In this document: positions 45,202-54,989 of the stretch, in pieces
Layout: every line of letters begins with the position of its first letter
How positions within the stretch are numbered: the stretch's first letter is position 1
Source: Postechiella sp039985655
Lineage (GTDB): Bacteria > Bacteroidota > Bacteroidia > Flavobacteriales > Flavobacteriaceae
Length of the DNA stretch: 64,000 nucleotides
Assembly (NCBI GenBank): GCA_039985655.1
Contig: JBDWSF010000002.1
Span: forward strand, 1 to 64,000
Direction of reading: 5' to 3'
Position numbers and translations under genes: made by a program
Notes under the pieces: model-generated
What the model saw: only the letters and a program-made list of their open reading frames with translations
Told to the model about the DNA's origin: nothing
Databases searched by the model: none

Positions 45202-46119
45202 ATGAAACGTAGAGATTTTATACAACAAGCAGCAACAGGAACGGCATTAGTAACACTTGGTAGTTATGGATTACAGTCGTTTAGCAGTACACCTAAAACA
45301 TCAAAAATCACTATTCTTCATACCAACGATGTACATAGCCATATTGATGCCTTTGGCTCAGAAGATGGAAGAAATGCTAATAAAGGCGGAGTTGCAAGAA
45401 GAGCCAGTTTAATTGAATCTATTAGAAACGAAAATCCAAACACATTACTTTTAGATGCTGGCGATATTTTCCAAGGGACTCCATACTTTAATTATTATGG
45501 TGGCGAATTGGAATTTAAATTAATGAGTAAATTAAAATATGATGCTGCAACTATTGGCAACCATGATTTTGATAATGGAATTGATGGATTGTATGCCCAA
45601 TTACCGCATGCAAAATTCGAATTTATTTCTGCTAATTATGATTTTTCAAATACAATACTAAACACGCATGTTAAACCTTATAAAATCTTCAAAAAAGAAG
45701 GCTTAAAAATTGGCGTATTTGGACTAGGTGTTGAACTTAACGGATTGGTGAATAAGAAAATGTACAAAGAAACCAAATATTTAGATCCGATTGAGATTTC
45801 TCAAGATATGACACGCATTCTTAAAGAAGACGAACATTGCGATTTAATAATTTGTTTGTCACATTTAGGTTATAATTACTCCAAAAACCCCAATAAAATT
45901 TCCGATTTAAGATTAGCTGCTGTAACAAAAGACATTGATTTAATTATTGGAGGTCATACCCACACGTTCTTACCAAAACCAACAGTAGTTAAAAACGTCA
46001 AAAATATTAATGTTCTTGTAAATCAAGTTGGATGTTACGGTATTAACTTAGGGAAAATAGATTTTTATTTTGATGCTGATAAAAACAAGTCAGCAAACGG
46101 AACATCGATAATAGTTTAG
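45202..46119 (+). CDS. 5'-nucleotidase metallophosphatase-domain protein
   Basis: A possible Tat signal (MKRRDFIQQAATGTALVTLG) precedes a calcineurin-like phosphatase domain. The visible motifs are ITILHTNDVHSH (metal-binding Asp and His), LLDAGDIFQGTP, TIGNHDFDNG and IIGGHTHTF. At 305 residues it contains only the N-terminal half of a UshA-like enzyme. The C-terminal half is the preceding gene, so the two proteins probably form one periplasmic nucleotidase. The gap between the two genes is three bases. Confidence 0.9.
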   Translation: MKRRDFIQQAATGTALVTLGSYGLQSFSSTPKTSKITILHTNDVHSHIDAFGSEDGRNANKGGVARRASLIESIRNENPNTLLLDAGDIFQGTPYFNYYGGELEFKLMSKLKYDAATIGNHDFDNGIDGLYAQLPHAKFEFISANYDFSNTILNTHVKPYKIFKKEGLKIGVFGLGVELNGLVNKKMYKETKYLDPIEISQDMTRILKEDEHCDLIICLSHLGYNYSKNPNKISDLRLAAVTKDIDLIIGGHTHTFLPKPTVVKNVKNINVLVNQVGCYGINLGKIDFYFDADKNKSANGTSIIV

Positions 46120-46187
46120 CTATCTTTTTTAACAACGGATAGTTTTTTCAATTTAATTCGTCTAAAAAAACATAAAATGAAATTATC

Positions 46188-46568
46188 ATGAAAAAACACA
46201 TTCCATTAATTTTAAGAATTGTAGTTGCTGTAATACTAATACAAACCTTACGTTTTAAATTTTTAGCACATCCAGATAGTATTTATATTTTTGAAAAAGT
46301 GGGACTAGAACCTTACGGACGAATTGGTATTGGTATACTTGAATTAATTGCTGGGATTTTGTTGTTAATTCCTAAAACTATTTGGGTTGGCGCTTTATTA
46401 ACTGTAGGCGTAATTAGCGGTGCTATTTTCATGCATTTAACCCAACTGGGTATTGAAGTAAATAATGATGGAGGCGTTTTATTTTTAACAGCAGTTGTTA
46501 CTTTTTTACTATCTTCTTATTTGCTTTTTTTTTACAAAAAAGACATCCCTTTTTTAAATATCAACTGA
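46188..46568 (+). CDS. DoxX-like membrane protein
   Basis: The 126-residue protein has four membrane helices, with RIVVAVILIQTLRFKF, GIGILELIAGILLLIPK and GVISGAIFMHLTQLG matching the DoxX/DoxD-like family. Members are implicated in membrane redox homeostasis, but this one has no defined role. It overlaps the convergent membrane-protein gene at 46554 by 15 bases. It follows the nucleotidase genes after 68 bases. Confidence 0.75.
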   Translation: MKKHIPLILRIVVAVILIQTLRFKFLAHPDSIYIFEKVGLEPYGRIGIGILELIAGILLLIPKTIWVGALLTVGVISGAIFMHLTQLGIEVNNDGGVLFLTAVVTFLLSSYLLFFYKKDIPFLNIN

Positions 46569-47327
46569 ATCACCTGAAGAGGAATCTTGTTCTTCTAAAA
46601 CCACAAATCTATTTTCTTCTCGCAATTTATTTAAAAGTTTTGCTTGCTTAAAAAAGAAATAGAAAGCAACTAAAGACAATGTTGTAGCGATAAAAGATAG
46701 TAAGCTTATTTGAGAAATATATAAGTATGCAACATCCATCATTTCAGAAAAAACGAGGCATAACGTTCCTAAGAATAAGTATAACGACTTTTGATTATCT
46801 CTATAAAAATAATTAAGCAAAGCCACAGATAATAAAACAAATGTAACAAGGTTATATAAAAATTCTAAATAGCAATCAATATTTAAAGCGACATTAGGTT
46901 TAACAATAACCTGAAGAACATATATTAAATATGTATTAAGAACAATTAAAACCAATAAATGCACCTTAAGATGTTTTAAAACATATTTAAAACTTAAAGA
47001 GTTATATATTTTGATTACTAAAAATATGTATGATAAAATAAAAAGACCATTACCTATATAATAATCAAAACCATATAATAAATCTGAACCATTACCTATT
47101 ATAACCTGAATTGTTAAACTCATCAAACCTGAAAAGGAATAACATATTAGAAATAACAAAAACCATCTGTTTTTTTTATTAACAAACAATATATATAGTA
47201 AAGTTATTGTTGGTGCAATTAAAGAATCTAAGATAAAAGACACATCCTTATTACCGCTAAGTTCGAAAATAGCGAACCCGACATAGAGTAATAATATTAA
47301 GCCAACTAAGACTTTCGATTTGAACAT
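46554..47327 (-). CDS. Hypothetical polytopic membrane protein
   Basis: I do not recognise this 257-residue protein. About seven to eight hydrophobic helices cover residues 5-228, followed by a charged C-terminal tail (KLREENRFVVLEEQD). The overall shape resembles YhhN-type or histidine-kinase-like 7TM sensors without a catalytic domain, but no motif supports either. Its 3' end overlaps the DoxX-like gene tail-to-tail. Confidence 0.6.
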   Translation of the reverse strand: MFKSKVLVGLILLLYVGFAIFELSGNKDVSFILDSLIAPTITLLYILFVNKKNRWFLLFLICYSFSGLMSLTIQVIIGNGSDLLYGFDYYIGNGLFILSYIFLVIKIYNSLSFKYVLKHLKVHLLVLIVLNTYLIYVLQVIVKPNVALNIDCYLEFLYNLVTFVLLSVALLNYFYRDNQKSLYLFLGTLCLVFSEMMDVAYLYISQISLLSFIATTLSLVAFYFFFKQAKLLNKLREENRFVVLEEQDSSSGDSVDI

Positions 47328-47413
47328 GCTTGTATTTTATAGTTATGGGACAAATATAAATTTATTTTACAAATAAACGAATAAATAATGCTTTTTATCG
47401 ATAAAAATATGAT

Positions 47414-49408
47414 TTAATTCAATTTACGTAAGAATTCAATTTCAGAAACTAAAGAGACACCCAACTTTTCTGCTTTTTCTTTTTTACTAGGCCCCATTTT
47501 ATCGCCAGCAACGATGTAACTCGTCTTTGAGGAAATAGAACTACTAACTTTACCGCCGTTATCTTCTATCATCTTTTTTAATTCATTTCTAGATACAATT
47601 TCAAACACTCCAGACACAACAACAACATCACCTTCTAATTTATTTGTTTGTCCTTCTAACTTTTCAGCGGAAATTTCTAATTGTACTCCAGACTGTTTTA
47701 ATCGTTCTATTAATAGAATATTTTTTTCTAAATCAAAAAACAACGTTACACTTTGTGCAATTTTAATACCAATTTCATCAACATTAATCAAATCATCTTC
47801 CGTTGCATTAATAATAGCATCAATACTTTTATAATGCTTTGCTAATTTTTTAGCCACAGTTTCTCCTACATAACGAATACCTAACGCATATAAAACACGC
47901 TCGAAAGGAATTTTTACAGATTCACTAATGCCTTGAATTAAATTGTCGGCACTTTTTTCTGCCATTCTTTCTAATGGTATAACTTGTTCTTTTGTTAAAT
48001 CGTATAAATCAGAATAATCATTTATCAACCCTTCTTTAACTAATAGCGCTACCGTTTCTCCTCCCAAACCATCAATATCCATTGCTTTTCTAGAAATATA
48101 ATGCTGAATTCTACCTACTATTTGCGGGCTACATCCCATATAATTAGGACAAAAATGCTTCGCATCACCAGCTTCTCTAATCAATTCGGTTTCGCATTCT
48201 GGACAATTGGTAATATATTCAGTTGACTTAGAATGTTCGGTTCTTTTAGAAAAATCTACACCAATTATCTTAGGAATGATCTCGCCGCCTTTCTCTACAT
48301 AAACAAAATCATTTACACGGATATCTAATTTTTCAATTTGATCAGCATTATGAATAGATGCTCTCTTTACAATGGTTCCTGCTAATTCGACAGGCTCTAA
48401 ATTAGCCACAGGCGTAATCGCTCCAGTTCTCCCAACTTGATACGAAATTGTATTTAACTTTGTTGAAACTTGTTCTGCTTTAAATTTATAAGCCATCGCC
48501 CAACGTGGCGCTTTCGCCGTATACCCCAACTCATCTTGCTGGTATAAATTATTAACCTTAACAACAACACCATCAGTTTCGTATGGTAAATTATGTCGTT
48601 CTATATCCCAGTGATTTACAAATTCTAAAACCCCTTCAATAGAATCTACTAATTTTGCAGCCTCTGGGACTTTAAACCCCCAAGACCTCGCCTTATCAAG
48701 GCTTTCAAATTGAGACTCAAGACCAAGGTTATTTCCTGTTAAATTATAAAGCAAACACTCTAACGGCCGTTTTGCAACTTCGCCACTATCTTGTAATTTC
48801 AAACTCCCTGAAGCCGTATTTCTTGGATTTTTATAAGGTTCTTCACCTTGCTCAATACGCTCTGCGTTCATTTTATTAAATCCATCGAAAGGCAAAACAA
48901 TTTCGCCTCGAATATCAAATTTATCAGGATAATCGCCTTTTAATTGCAGAGGTACCGATTTAATAGTCTTTATATTTGCCGTAACATTATCACCTTGAAA
49001 ACCATCTCCACGAGTAACGGCTTTAACTAATTTTCCCTGCTCGTAGGTTAAACTAATTGAAGCACCATCGTATTTTAATTCGCAAGTATAGTGTACATCT
49101 CCATCTACCAACTTTTTAATACGCACTTCCCAATCTTCTAAATCTTCTTTAGAGTATGAGTTATCTAAAGAATACATGCGATGTTCGTGCGGAATCGTCT
49201 CAAAATTCTTTGTAACTGCGCCTCCTACACGCTGTGTTGGTGAATTCGCATCAAAAAACTCAGGATGTTTCTCTTCTAATTCTTGAAGTTCTTTTAATTT
49301 TAAATCGAATTTGTAATCTGATATTGTTGCGTTATCAAGCACATAATAGTTGTGATTGTGTTTACGTAATTCGTTTCTTAAGTATTCTATGTGTTGTTGT
49401 GTATTCAT
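47414..49408 (-). CDS. ligA: NAD-dependent DNA ligase
   Basis: The 664 residues follow LigA order. An Ia domain (RNELRKHNHNYYVLDNATISDYKFD) leads to the adenylation domain with lysine in CELKYDGASI, then an OB fold. A four-cysteine zinc finger (CPECE, HFCPNYMGC) and helix-hairpin-helix motifs follow, with a C-terminal BRCT domain. It seals nicks at replication and repair using NAD. Monocistronic, with a 163-base spacer upstream holding two hairpin repeats. Confidence 0.96.
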   Translation of the reverse strand: MNTQQHIEYLRNELRKHNHNYYVLDNATISDYKFDLKLKELQELEEKHPEFFDANSPTQRVGGAVTKNFETIPHEHRMYSLDNSYSKEDLEDWEVRIKKLVDGDVHYTCELKYDGASISLTYEQGKLVKAVTRGDGFQGDNVTANIKTIKSVPLQLKGDYPDKFDIRGEIVLPFDGFNKMNAERIEQGEEPYKNPRNTASGSLKLQDSGEVAKRPLECLLYNLTGNNLGLESQFESLDKARSWGFKVPEAAKLVDSIEGVLEFVNHWDIERHNLPYETDGVVVKVNNLYQQDELGYTAKAPRWAMAYKFKAEQVSTKLNTISYQVGRTGAITPVANLEPVELAGTIVKRASIHNADQIEKLDIRVNDFVYVEKGGEIIPKIIGVDFSKRTEHSKSTEYITNCPECETELIREAGDAKHFCPNYMGCSPQIVGRIQHYISRKAMDIDGLGGETVALLVKEGLINDYSDLYDLTKEQVIPLERMAEKSADNLIQGISESVKIPFERVLYALGIRYVGETVAKKLAKHYKSIDAIINATEDDLINVDEIGIKIAQSVTLFFDLEKNILLIERLKQSGVQLEISAEKLEGQTNKLEGDVVVVSGVFEIVSRNELKKMIEDNGGKVSSSISSKTSYIVAGDKMGPSKKEKAEKLGVSLVSEIEFLRKLN

Positions 49409-49423
49409 TTACTTCTGTCATTT

Positions 49424-49536
49424 CTGCCTTGGCAGGAGCTCGTTTTATATTATTGTAATATGTGAATTTATATAATATTCGTAATCAAATTCAGTAACTA
49501 AAATTGTTAAAAATAGATTCCTGCCTCCGCAGGAAT
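49424..49536. repeat. Paired intergenic hairpin repeats
   Basis: CTGCC-TT-GGCAG at 49424-49435 and the perfect ATTCCTGC-CTCC-GCAGGAAT at 49517-49536 lie between ligA and prmC. Similar ATTCCTGCCT sequences recur near 35585. They are dispersed flavobacterial repeats, and the second might act as a weak bidirectional terminator. Confidence 0.5.
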
Positions 49537-49571
49537 AACAACTCAATTCAAAAATCGTTAATAGTCAATCG

Positions 49572-50435
49572 TCAATCAAAATTCTTAACCCCTCTTACCA
49601 TTCTATCCCTTTTAAAAATATCTTGTTTTAATTCAATATTTTCAAAATGAGATTCGCTTAATAATTGTATCATTTCTTTTCCAAGATATTCATTTATTTC
49701 AAAAAACAAACTCCCATCTTTATTCAAATTTTTCACAGCAAAATCGGTAATAGCTTTATAAAACTGCAACGGATTTTCGTTTTCTACAAATAACGCCAAA
49801 TGCGGTTCGTTATCTAAAACATTAGATTGCATTATTTTTTTTTCTAGGTTACGAACATAGGGCGGATTGGATACTATAATATCGAAACCATGTTCTTTAG
49901 CAAATTGCCCTGCTTCCACATTTAAAATATCGCATTCAATAAATTCAACACTAACTTTATTTAATTCCGCATTTTCTTTCGCTACTTTTAAAGCTTCTTT
50001 GCTAACATCTAAAGTATATACTTTTGCATTTGGTAATTTTTTAGCCAATGAAATGGCAATACAACCACTCCCCGTTCCTATATCTAAAATTCTGAATTCT
50101 GAATTTCGATTTTTAGATTCTTCAATAACCCACTCCACTAACTCTTCGGTTTCCGGTCTTGGAATTAATGTGTTTTGATTCACTCTAAATGGCAATCCAT
50201 AAAATTCAGTTTCACCCAATATGTATTGAATTGGTTTTTGTTGTTTTAATAACTCTAAAGCTTTTAGAATAGCATCAAAATTAGCGACAGACAAACCATA
50301 ATCCATTGCCAATTGAATGCGAGATATCTTATAATACGACTCCATAAGTATATAGAAAAAACTATCTATTTCTTCCGAAGGATATAACTTATTTAACGTT
50401 TCTTGAAATGTCTTTTGAATGACTTTTAACTTCAT
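49572..50435 (-). CDS. prmC: Peptide chain release factor glutamine methyltransferase
   Basis: The 287 residues have an N-terminal helical domain, then a Rossmann methyltransferase with ILDIGTGSGCIAISLA and the catalytic N-P-P-Y motif (VSNPPYVRN). PrmC methylates the glutamine of the GGQ motif in release factors. The next gene upstream, a GNAT acetyltransferase, is 24 bases away on the same strand. Confidence 0.94.
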   Translation of the reverse strand: MKLKVIQKTFQETLNKLYPSEEIDSFFYILMESYYKISRIQLAMDYGLSVANFDAILKALELLKQQKPIQYILGETEFYGLPFRVNQNTLIPRPETEELVEWVIEESKNRNSEFRILDIGTGSGCIAISLAKKLPNAKVYTLDVSKEALKVAKENAELNKVSVEFIECDILNVEAGQFAKEHGFDIIVSNPPYVRNLEKKIMQSNVLDNEPHLALFVENENPLQFYKAITDFAVKNLNKDGSLFFEINEYLGKEMIQLLSESHFENIELKQDIFKRDRMVRGVKNFD

Positions 50436-50459
50436 CTTCTTTTAATCCGAATTCTTAAA

Positions 50460-50951
50460 TTACAAATCTTTTACCATCCACACGCCACAAGAATAATGAC
50501 CTGTATTACCTAAAGCACCTTCTATATGATTAAAACCCAAACTTTCATACAAATGTATGGCAGCTTTAAGCTGTGAGGCGGACTCTATATAACATTGCTT
50601 GAATCCCTTTTCTTTTGCAGACGCTATACATCGTTCTAACACTAATCTACCAATCCCCTTACCCCTAATATCTGGAGAAAAATACATTTTCTGGATTTCG
50701 CATACCTCATTTTCAAAATCTTTCAATGGTTTTATACCGCCTCCACCATAAACGACACCATCACTTTCAACAACATAATACACATCATTTTTATTTTGAT
50801 ATGATTCATACATACTTGGAGTTTCGGCATCTGTATACGCTGTACCTTCCAACGGAATTTTAAATTCATGAAAACACGCCCTAATAATTTGCTCGATTTG
50901 AGTATTATCTTCGGGCTTAATTTCTCGAATAACAATAGTATCTTTGTTCAC
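50460..50951 (-). CDS. GNAT-family acetyltransferase
   Basis: This 163-residue GNAT protein has the acetyl-CoA loop in PDIRGKGIGRLVLERCI and the closing AIHLYESLGFNHIEGALGNTGHYSCGVWM. It resembles acetyltransferases that act on small amines or amino acids, but the substrate is unknown. It precedes prmC by 24 bases and probably shares a transcript. The divergent gene at 51005 is 53 bases away. Confidence 0.88.
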   Translation of the reverse strand: MNKDTIVIREIKPEDNTQIEQIIRACFHEFKIPLEGTAYTDAETPSMYESYQNKNDVYYVVESDGVVYGGGGIKPLKDFENEVCEIQKMYFSPDIRGKGIGRLVLERCIASAKEKGFKQCYIESASQLKAAIHLYESLGFNHIEGALGNTGHYSCGVWMVKDL

Positions 50952-51004
50952 TTTAAAACTGTAATTTTACAGTAGTGAAGATACATTAAATCTAAAAATC
51001 CGAA

Positions 51005-51460
51005 ATGAAACGCGCCATAATCTTATCAACAATATTACTCACCTTTTTAAGCTGTTCGGTTACCGAAAAACCAGAATTTATCAACATAGAAAATATAAAA
51101 GTTTTAGAGTCTAATTCGAAATTTATCACGATTACTGCCGATGCTATATTTATAAACCCAAATGATATTGGAGGCGAATTAAAAACCGACGCTATAAAAG
51201 TACTTGTAAATAACACTGAAATGGCTTCAATTTCAACAAAAAACTTTGAAGTTCCTGCAAAAAAAGAATTTTCAATTCCGTTGCAAGCAAACATACCAAC
51301 AGATAGTCTTTTTAGCAATAAAAGTTTAGGGAATTTAATTGGAAGTTTATTCAGTAGAAAAATTAAAGTGCAATATAAAGGTGCTATTAAATATAAAGTT
51401 TTCGGGTTTTCGCATGCGTATGATGTCGATCAAACAGAAGACATAAAAATTAAATTATAA
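51005..51460 (+). CDS. LEA14-like lipoprotein
   Basis: A lipoprotein signal (lipobox LTFLSC) is followed by about 130 residues of LEA type 2 beta fold: INIENIKVLESNSKFITITADAIFINPNDIGGE and a later symmetric NNTEMASISTKNFEVPAKKEF stretch. Such proteins have fibronectin-like folds and may sit at the inner leaflet of the outer membrane. The role is unknown. It begins a plus-strand run and ribD starts two bases after its stop. Confidence 0.75.
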   Translation: MKRAIILSTILLTFLSCSVTEKPEFINIENIKVLESNSKFITITADAIFINPNDIGGELKTDAIKVLVNNTEMASISTKNFEVPAKKEFSIPLQANIPTDSLFSNKSLGNLIGSLFSRKIKVQYKGAIKYKVFGFSHAYDVDQTEDIKIKL

Positions 51461-51462
51461 AC

Positions 51463-52515
51463 TTGAAACCACACGAATTCTACATAAAACGATGCTTACA
51501 AATTGCTGAAAATGGTTTAGGCTCAACACGCCCAAACCCCATGGTTGGCAGTGTTATTGTTTATAATGATAACATTATAGGTGAAGGTTACACCAATGAA
51601 TATGGCGGAAATCATGCCGAAGTCAATGCTATTAATTCAGTTTTAGATAAAACACTTTTAAAACAAGCAACGCTATACGTTACTTTAGAACCTTGCTCGC
51701 ATTATGGTAAAACACCGCCATGTAGTGATCTTATTATCAAACACAAAATACCAAACGTTGTTATTGGCTGTATTGATGACAACGAAAAAGTAGCAGGAAA
51801 GGGTGTTAAAAAATTAAAAGCTGCTGGTTGCCAGGTTGAAGTTGGCATTTTAGAAAACGAATGCAAAACACATCACAAACGATTTTTCACATTCCACAAC
51901 AAAAAGCGTCCATATATTATATTAAAGTGGGCAGAAACTAAAGATGGTTTTATAGCTCCAAAAACCAAAAACGAACAAAAACCTATTTGGATTACTAATA
52001 AAACTTCTCGACAACTCGTACATAAATGGCGCGCTGAGGAACAGTCTATTTTAGTGGGTACAAATACCGTAATACAAGACAACCCCTCGTTAACAACTAG
52101 AGATTGGTTTGGTCATAATCCTATTAGAGTTGCTATTGACAAAGACGAAAAACTATCAAGAAATCTTGCTGTTTTTAATAATGAAGCTAAAACTATTATC
52201 ATTAGCGGAATGACGGAAGAAAAGAGACAAAAGGCAAAAAACATTGAATTTGAATCTATCGATTGGAACCTGAGACATGATATAGCTAAACAAATTTGCG
52301 AGATTCTATATAAAAATGGGATAACCTCTATTATTATTGAAGGCGGTAAAAAAACATTACAAACTTTTATAGATGAAGCCCTTTGGGATGAAGCCAGAGT
52401 CTTTATTGGACAATCTGAATTTAAAGATGGTACAAAAGCACCTCATATAACAAGAAATCTAATTTCCGAAGAAAACATTAAGAACGATATTCTTAAAACC
52501 TACACAAATGATTAA
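51463..52515 (+). CDS. ribD: Riboflavin biosynthesis protein RibD
   Basis: It starts with TTG at 51463; the usual N-terminus KPHEFYIKRCLQIAENGLGSTRPNP makes this clear. The deaminase domain has H-A-E (NHAEVNA) and PCSHYGKTPPC zinc ligands; the reductase domain follows with ILKWAETKDGFIAP and IIEGGKKT. RibD performs two successive steps of riboflavin synthesis. It overlaps the HAD gene by eight bases. Confidence 0.94.
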   Translation: MKPHEFYIKRCLQIAENGLGSTRPNPMVGSVIVYNDNIIGEGYTNEYGGNHAEVNAINSVLDKTLLKQATLYVTLEPCSHYGKTPPCSDLIIKHKIPNVVIGCIDDNEKVAGKGVKKLKAAGCQVEVGILENECKTHHKRFFTFHNKKRPYIILKWAETKDGFIAPKTKNEQKPIWITNKTSRQLVHKWRAEEQSILVGTNTVIQDNPSLTTRDWFGHNPIRVAIDKDEKLSRNLAVFNNEAKTIIISGMTEEKRQKAKNIEFESIDWNLRHDIAKQICEILYKNGITSIIIEGGKKTLQTFIDEALWDEARVFIGQSEFKDGTKAPHITRNLISEENIKNDILKTYTND

Positions 52516-53119
52516 AACTATTATATTCGATTTTGGCAATGTTTTTATAAATCTAGACATTGAAGGCGCCATTACGGAAACTCTCAAGAAGCTTAATGTA
52601 GATGAAATCCCTGAAGAAATAACCGCTTTTAATAGCTTATATGAACAAGGTTTTATTTCTTCTGATGAATTTATTGAATTTTATATTGAGAATTTCCCTG
52701 ACCTAACAAAAGAAGATGTTATAGATACATGGAATTATATGCTTAAAGACTTTCCGAGGCATAGACTCGATTTCTTAAAAGACTTAAAAACATCGAACAC
52801 TTATAAATTAATACTTTTAAGTAACACTAACGCGCTCCATATAGATTGGATTAAAAAAAACGTATCTTTTTATAATGCGTTTAAAGATTGCTTTGATGCG
52901 TTTTATTTGTCTCACGAAATTAACTTAAGTAAACCGAACAAAGATATTTACGAGTTTGTTTTAAATACAAATTCACTTAAAGCAGAAACCTGTCTTTTTA
53001 TTGATGATAATAAAGACAACATAGATTCTGCAAAAAAACTAGGAATACAGACTTGGCATATAGATCCAAAAACGGAAGACGTTAGTAACCTTTTTGAAGT
53101 AACAAGCGATTTATTTTGA
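52508..53119 (+). CDS. HAD-family hydrolase
   Basis: The 203-residue protein begins TIIFDFGNVFINLD, a HAD motif I of the F-D-F-G type found in YihX-like sugar-phosphate phosphatases. It has LLSNTNALH (motif II), a motif III lysine in NLSKPNKDIYEF, and FIDDNKDNIDSA (motif IV). Placed between ribD and a transporter gene with overlaps on both sides, it may be the flavin-pathway phosphatase missing in many bacteria, but that is only a guess from context. Confidence 0.88.
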   Translation: MIKTIIFDFGNVFINLDIEGAITETLKKLNVDEIPEEITAFNSLYEQGFISSDEFIEFYIENFPDLTKEDVIDTWNYMLKDFPRHRLDFLKDLKTSNTYKLILLSNTNALHIDWIKKNVSFYNAFKDCFDAFYLSHEINLSKPNKDIYEFVLNTNSLKAETCLFIDDNKDNIDSAKKLGIQTWHIDPKTEDVSNLFEVTSDLF

Positions 53120-53979
53120 TATTTCTCCTTCTCAGTATTATCGCCTCTACCTTAATATTTATAATATTTAAGAGTTTTACGAAGCACAATGTAAACACAC
53201 TACAAGCTATTATTGTTAATTATTTTATTGCATGCTCAACAGGTATATTTAATTCTGATGTGCCCGTTTCTATACCTGCAATTTTAAATGAAGAATGGTT
53301 TTTTGGGGCGCTTTTTTTAGGATTCTTATTTATTTCTATTTTTAATGTCATGGCCTTAACTGCGCAGCGTAACGGGTTGTCTGTTGCTTCTGTAGCTAGT
53401 AAAATGAGTGTTGTTATCCCAGTTATTTTCGGCTTATACGTATACAATGAAAGTGCGGGTTGGTTAAAAATTATTGGAATTATTTTAGCACTAGTTGCCG
53501 TTTATCTAACATCAGTAAAAGACAAATCATCCCATTTTACATTAAAAGGGCTATGGCTACCTATTGTATTATTTTTTGGTTCTGGAATTTTAGACACAAC
53601 ACTTAAGTTTCTTGAAACCTCTTATGTTGCCAAAAACGGTATTCCCATATTCTCTGCAACTATCTTTTTTATTGCTGGTAGCATCGGTGTTTTAACGATT
53701 TGCATAAAAGCTATTAAAACAGGATTCCATTTTAGTTATAAAAGTGTAATTGGCGGCATCATTCTAGGTATTGTAAATTACTATTCTATATACTTATTAT
53801 TAAAAGCACTTCAATTTGAAGGTTTCGAAAGTTCAACTATATTTACCGTAAACAATGTTGCAGTTGTTATGCTCACCACTTTATTAGGTTTATCGATATT
53901 TAAAGAGAAACTCCACACCAAAAATTGGATTGGTATTGCTATTGCGATAGTTTCCATAATTCTAGTCAGCTTATCTTAA
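53116..53979 (+). CDS. EamA/DMT-family transporter
   Basis: The 287 residues form about ten membrane helices in two EamA repeats (about 2-135 and 150-285), as in drug/metabolite transporters. It starts with TTG at 53116, overlapping the HAD gene stop by four bases (TTGA). No substrate can be inferred. The second repeat ends IAIAIVSIILVSLS, typical of the family. The YigZ gene follows after three bases, so the ribD-to-yigZ stretch is one operon. Confidence 0.88.
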   Translation: MIFLLLSIIASTLIFIIFKSFTKHNVNTLQAIIVNYFIACSTGIFNSDVPVSIPAILNEEWFFGALFLGFLFISIFNVMALTAQRNGLSVASVASKMSVVIPVIFGLYVYNESAGWLKIIGIILALVAVYLTSVKDKSSHFTLKGLWLPIVLFFGSGILDTTLKFLETSYVAKNGIPIFSATIFFIAGSIGVLTICIKAIKTGFHFSYKSVIGGIILGIVNYYSIYLLLKALQFEGFESSTIFTVNNVAVVMLTTLLGLSIFKEKLHTKNWIGIAIAIVSIILVSLS

Positions 53980-53982
53980 ATC

Positions 53983-54588
53983 ATGGAAGAAGACGTCTAC
54001 AAAACTATTGACACACCAAGTGAAGAAACACTGTTTAAAGATAAAAACAGTAAATTCTTTGGTTATGCATTTCCTATCTCGTCAGAAGCCGACGTAAAAC
54101 TCCAATTAGAAAAATTAAAAAAACAGCATCATTCTGCAAGGCATTGGTGCTATGCGTATCAATTAGGCATAGAAACCATTGCTTTTAGAGCAAATGATGA
54201 TGGCGAACCTAGCAACTCTGCAGGAATGCCTATTTACGGTCAAATTCAATCTTTTAATGTGACAAACATTTTAATCGTAGTGGTTCGTTACTTTGGTGGT
54301 GTTAAATTAGGTGTTGGTGGTTTAATAAATGCCTACAGAACGTCTGCTCAAATCACTTTAGAAGCCACAACTATTTTAGAAAAAACGATTAATATTGATT
54401 ACAACATATCGTTTCAGTATAAAAATATGAATAAAGTGATGCGTATTATTAAAGAGAAAAAACTCAAAATAATAAATCAAAAATTAGAATTGGGTTGTGA
54501 TATTCTTATTTCAGTAAGAAAAAAAGATGCTCATTCAATTTTTGAAATTTTCAATGCTTTATTCGAAATTAACATCAAAAAAAATTAA
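53983..54588 (+). CDS. yigZ: YigZ/IMPACT family protein
   Basis: The 201 residues have the IMPACT/UPF0029 signature VVRYFGGVKLGVGGLINAYR in the N-terminal domain (about 15-125) and a shorter UPF0029 C-terminal domain (about 130-200). The family is linked to translation stress or ribosome binding, without a firm role. It is the last gene of the plus-strand run and overlaps the convergent thioesterase gene by four bases. Confidence 0.9.
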   Translation: MEEDVYKTIDTPSEETLFKDKNSKFFGYAFPISSEADVKLQLEKLKKQHHSARHWCYAYQLGIETIAFRANDDGEPSNSAGMPIYGQIQSFNVTNILIVVVRYFGGVKLGVGGLINAYRTSAQITLEATTILEKTINIDYNISFQYKNMNKVMRIIKEKKLKIINQKLELGCDILISVRKKDAHSIFEIFNALFEINIKKN

Positions 54589-54989
54589 TCTAAACCATCA
54601 ATAGCATCCATAATATACTTTGGAGCTCTAACAGGTTTATTCGTTTTTGTATCAATAAATACTAAAATCGTACTTGCAGTTGTTAAAATCGCACCGTTTT
54701 CGTTAGTAATTTCATATTCAAATTCAATCTTTGCAGATGGTCTATTTTTTAGTTGAGTTTTTACATTAATTACATCATCATAACCCACTGATTTTTTATA
54801 GTTTATACTCAAAGAAACAACGGGAAGCATAATACCATTTTCTTCCATATCTTTATAAGAAATCCCTAATTTCCGCAACCACTCAATACGCCCCATTTCT
54901 AGATACAATGCATAATTACCATGATAAACGACGCCCATTTGGTCTGTTTCACCATATCTCACTCTTATTTGTATTTCATCGAATTTCAT
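54585..54989 (-). CDS. Acyl-CoA thioesterase, YbgC/4HBT family
   Basis: The 134-residue hot-dog-fold protein has the YbgC motif VRYGETDQMGVVYHGNYALYLE with the catalytic Asp and later MLPVVSLSINYKK. It would cleave acyl-CoA in the cytoplasm; chain specificity is not readable. It is convergent with YigZ and divergent from dnaA across a 192-base spacer. Confidence 0.9.
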   Translation of the reverse strand: MKFDEIQIRVRYGETDQMGVVYHGNYALYLEMGRIEWLRKLGISYKDMEENGIMLPVVSLSINYKKSVGYDDVINVKTQLKNRPSAKIEFEYEITNENGAILTTASTILVFIDTKTNKPVRAPKYIMDAIDGLD

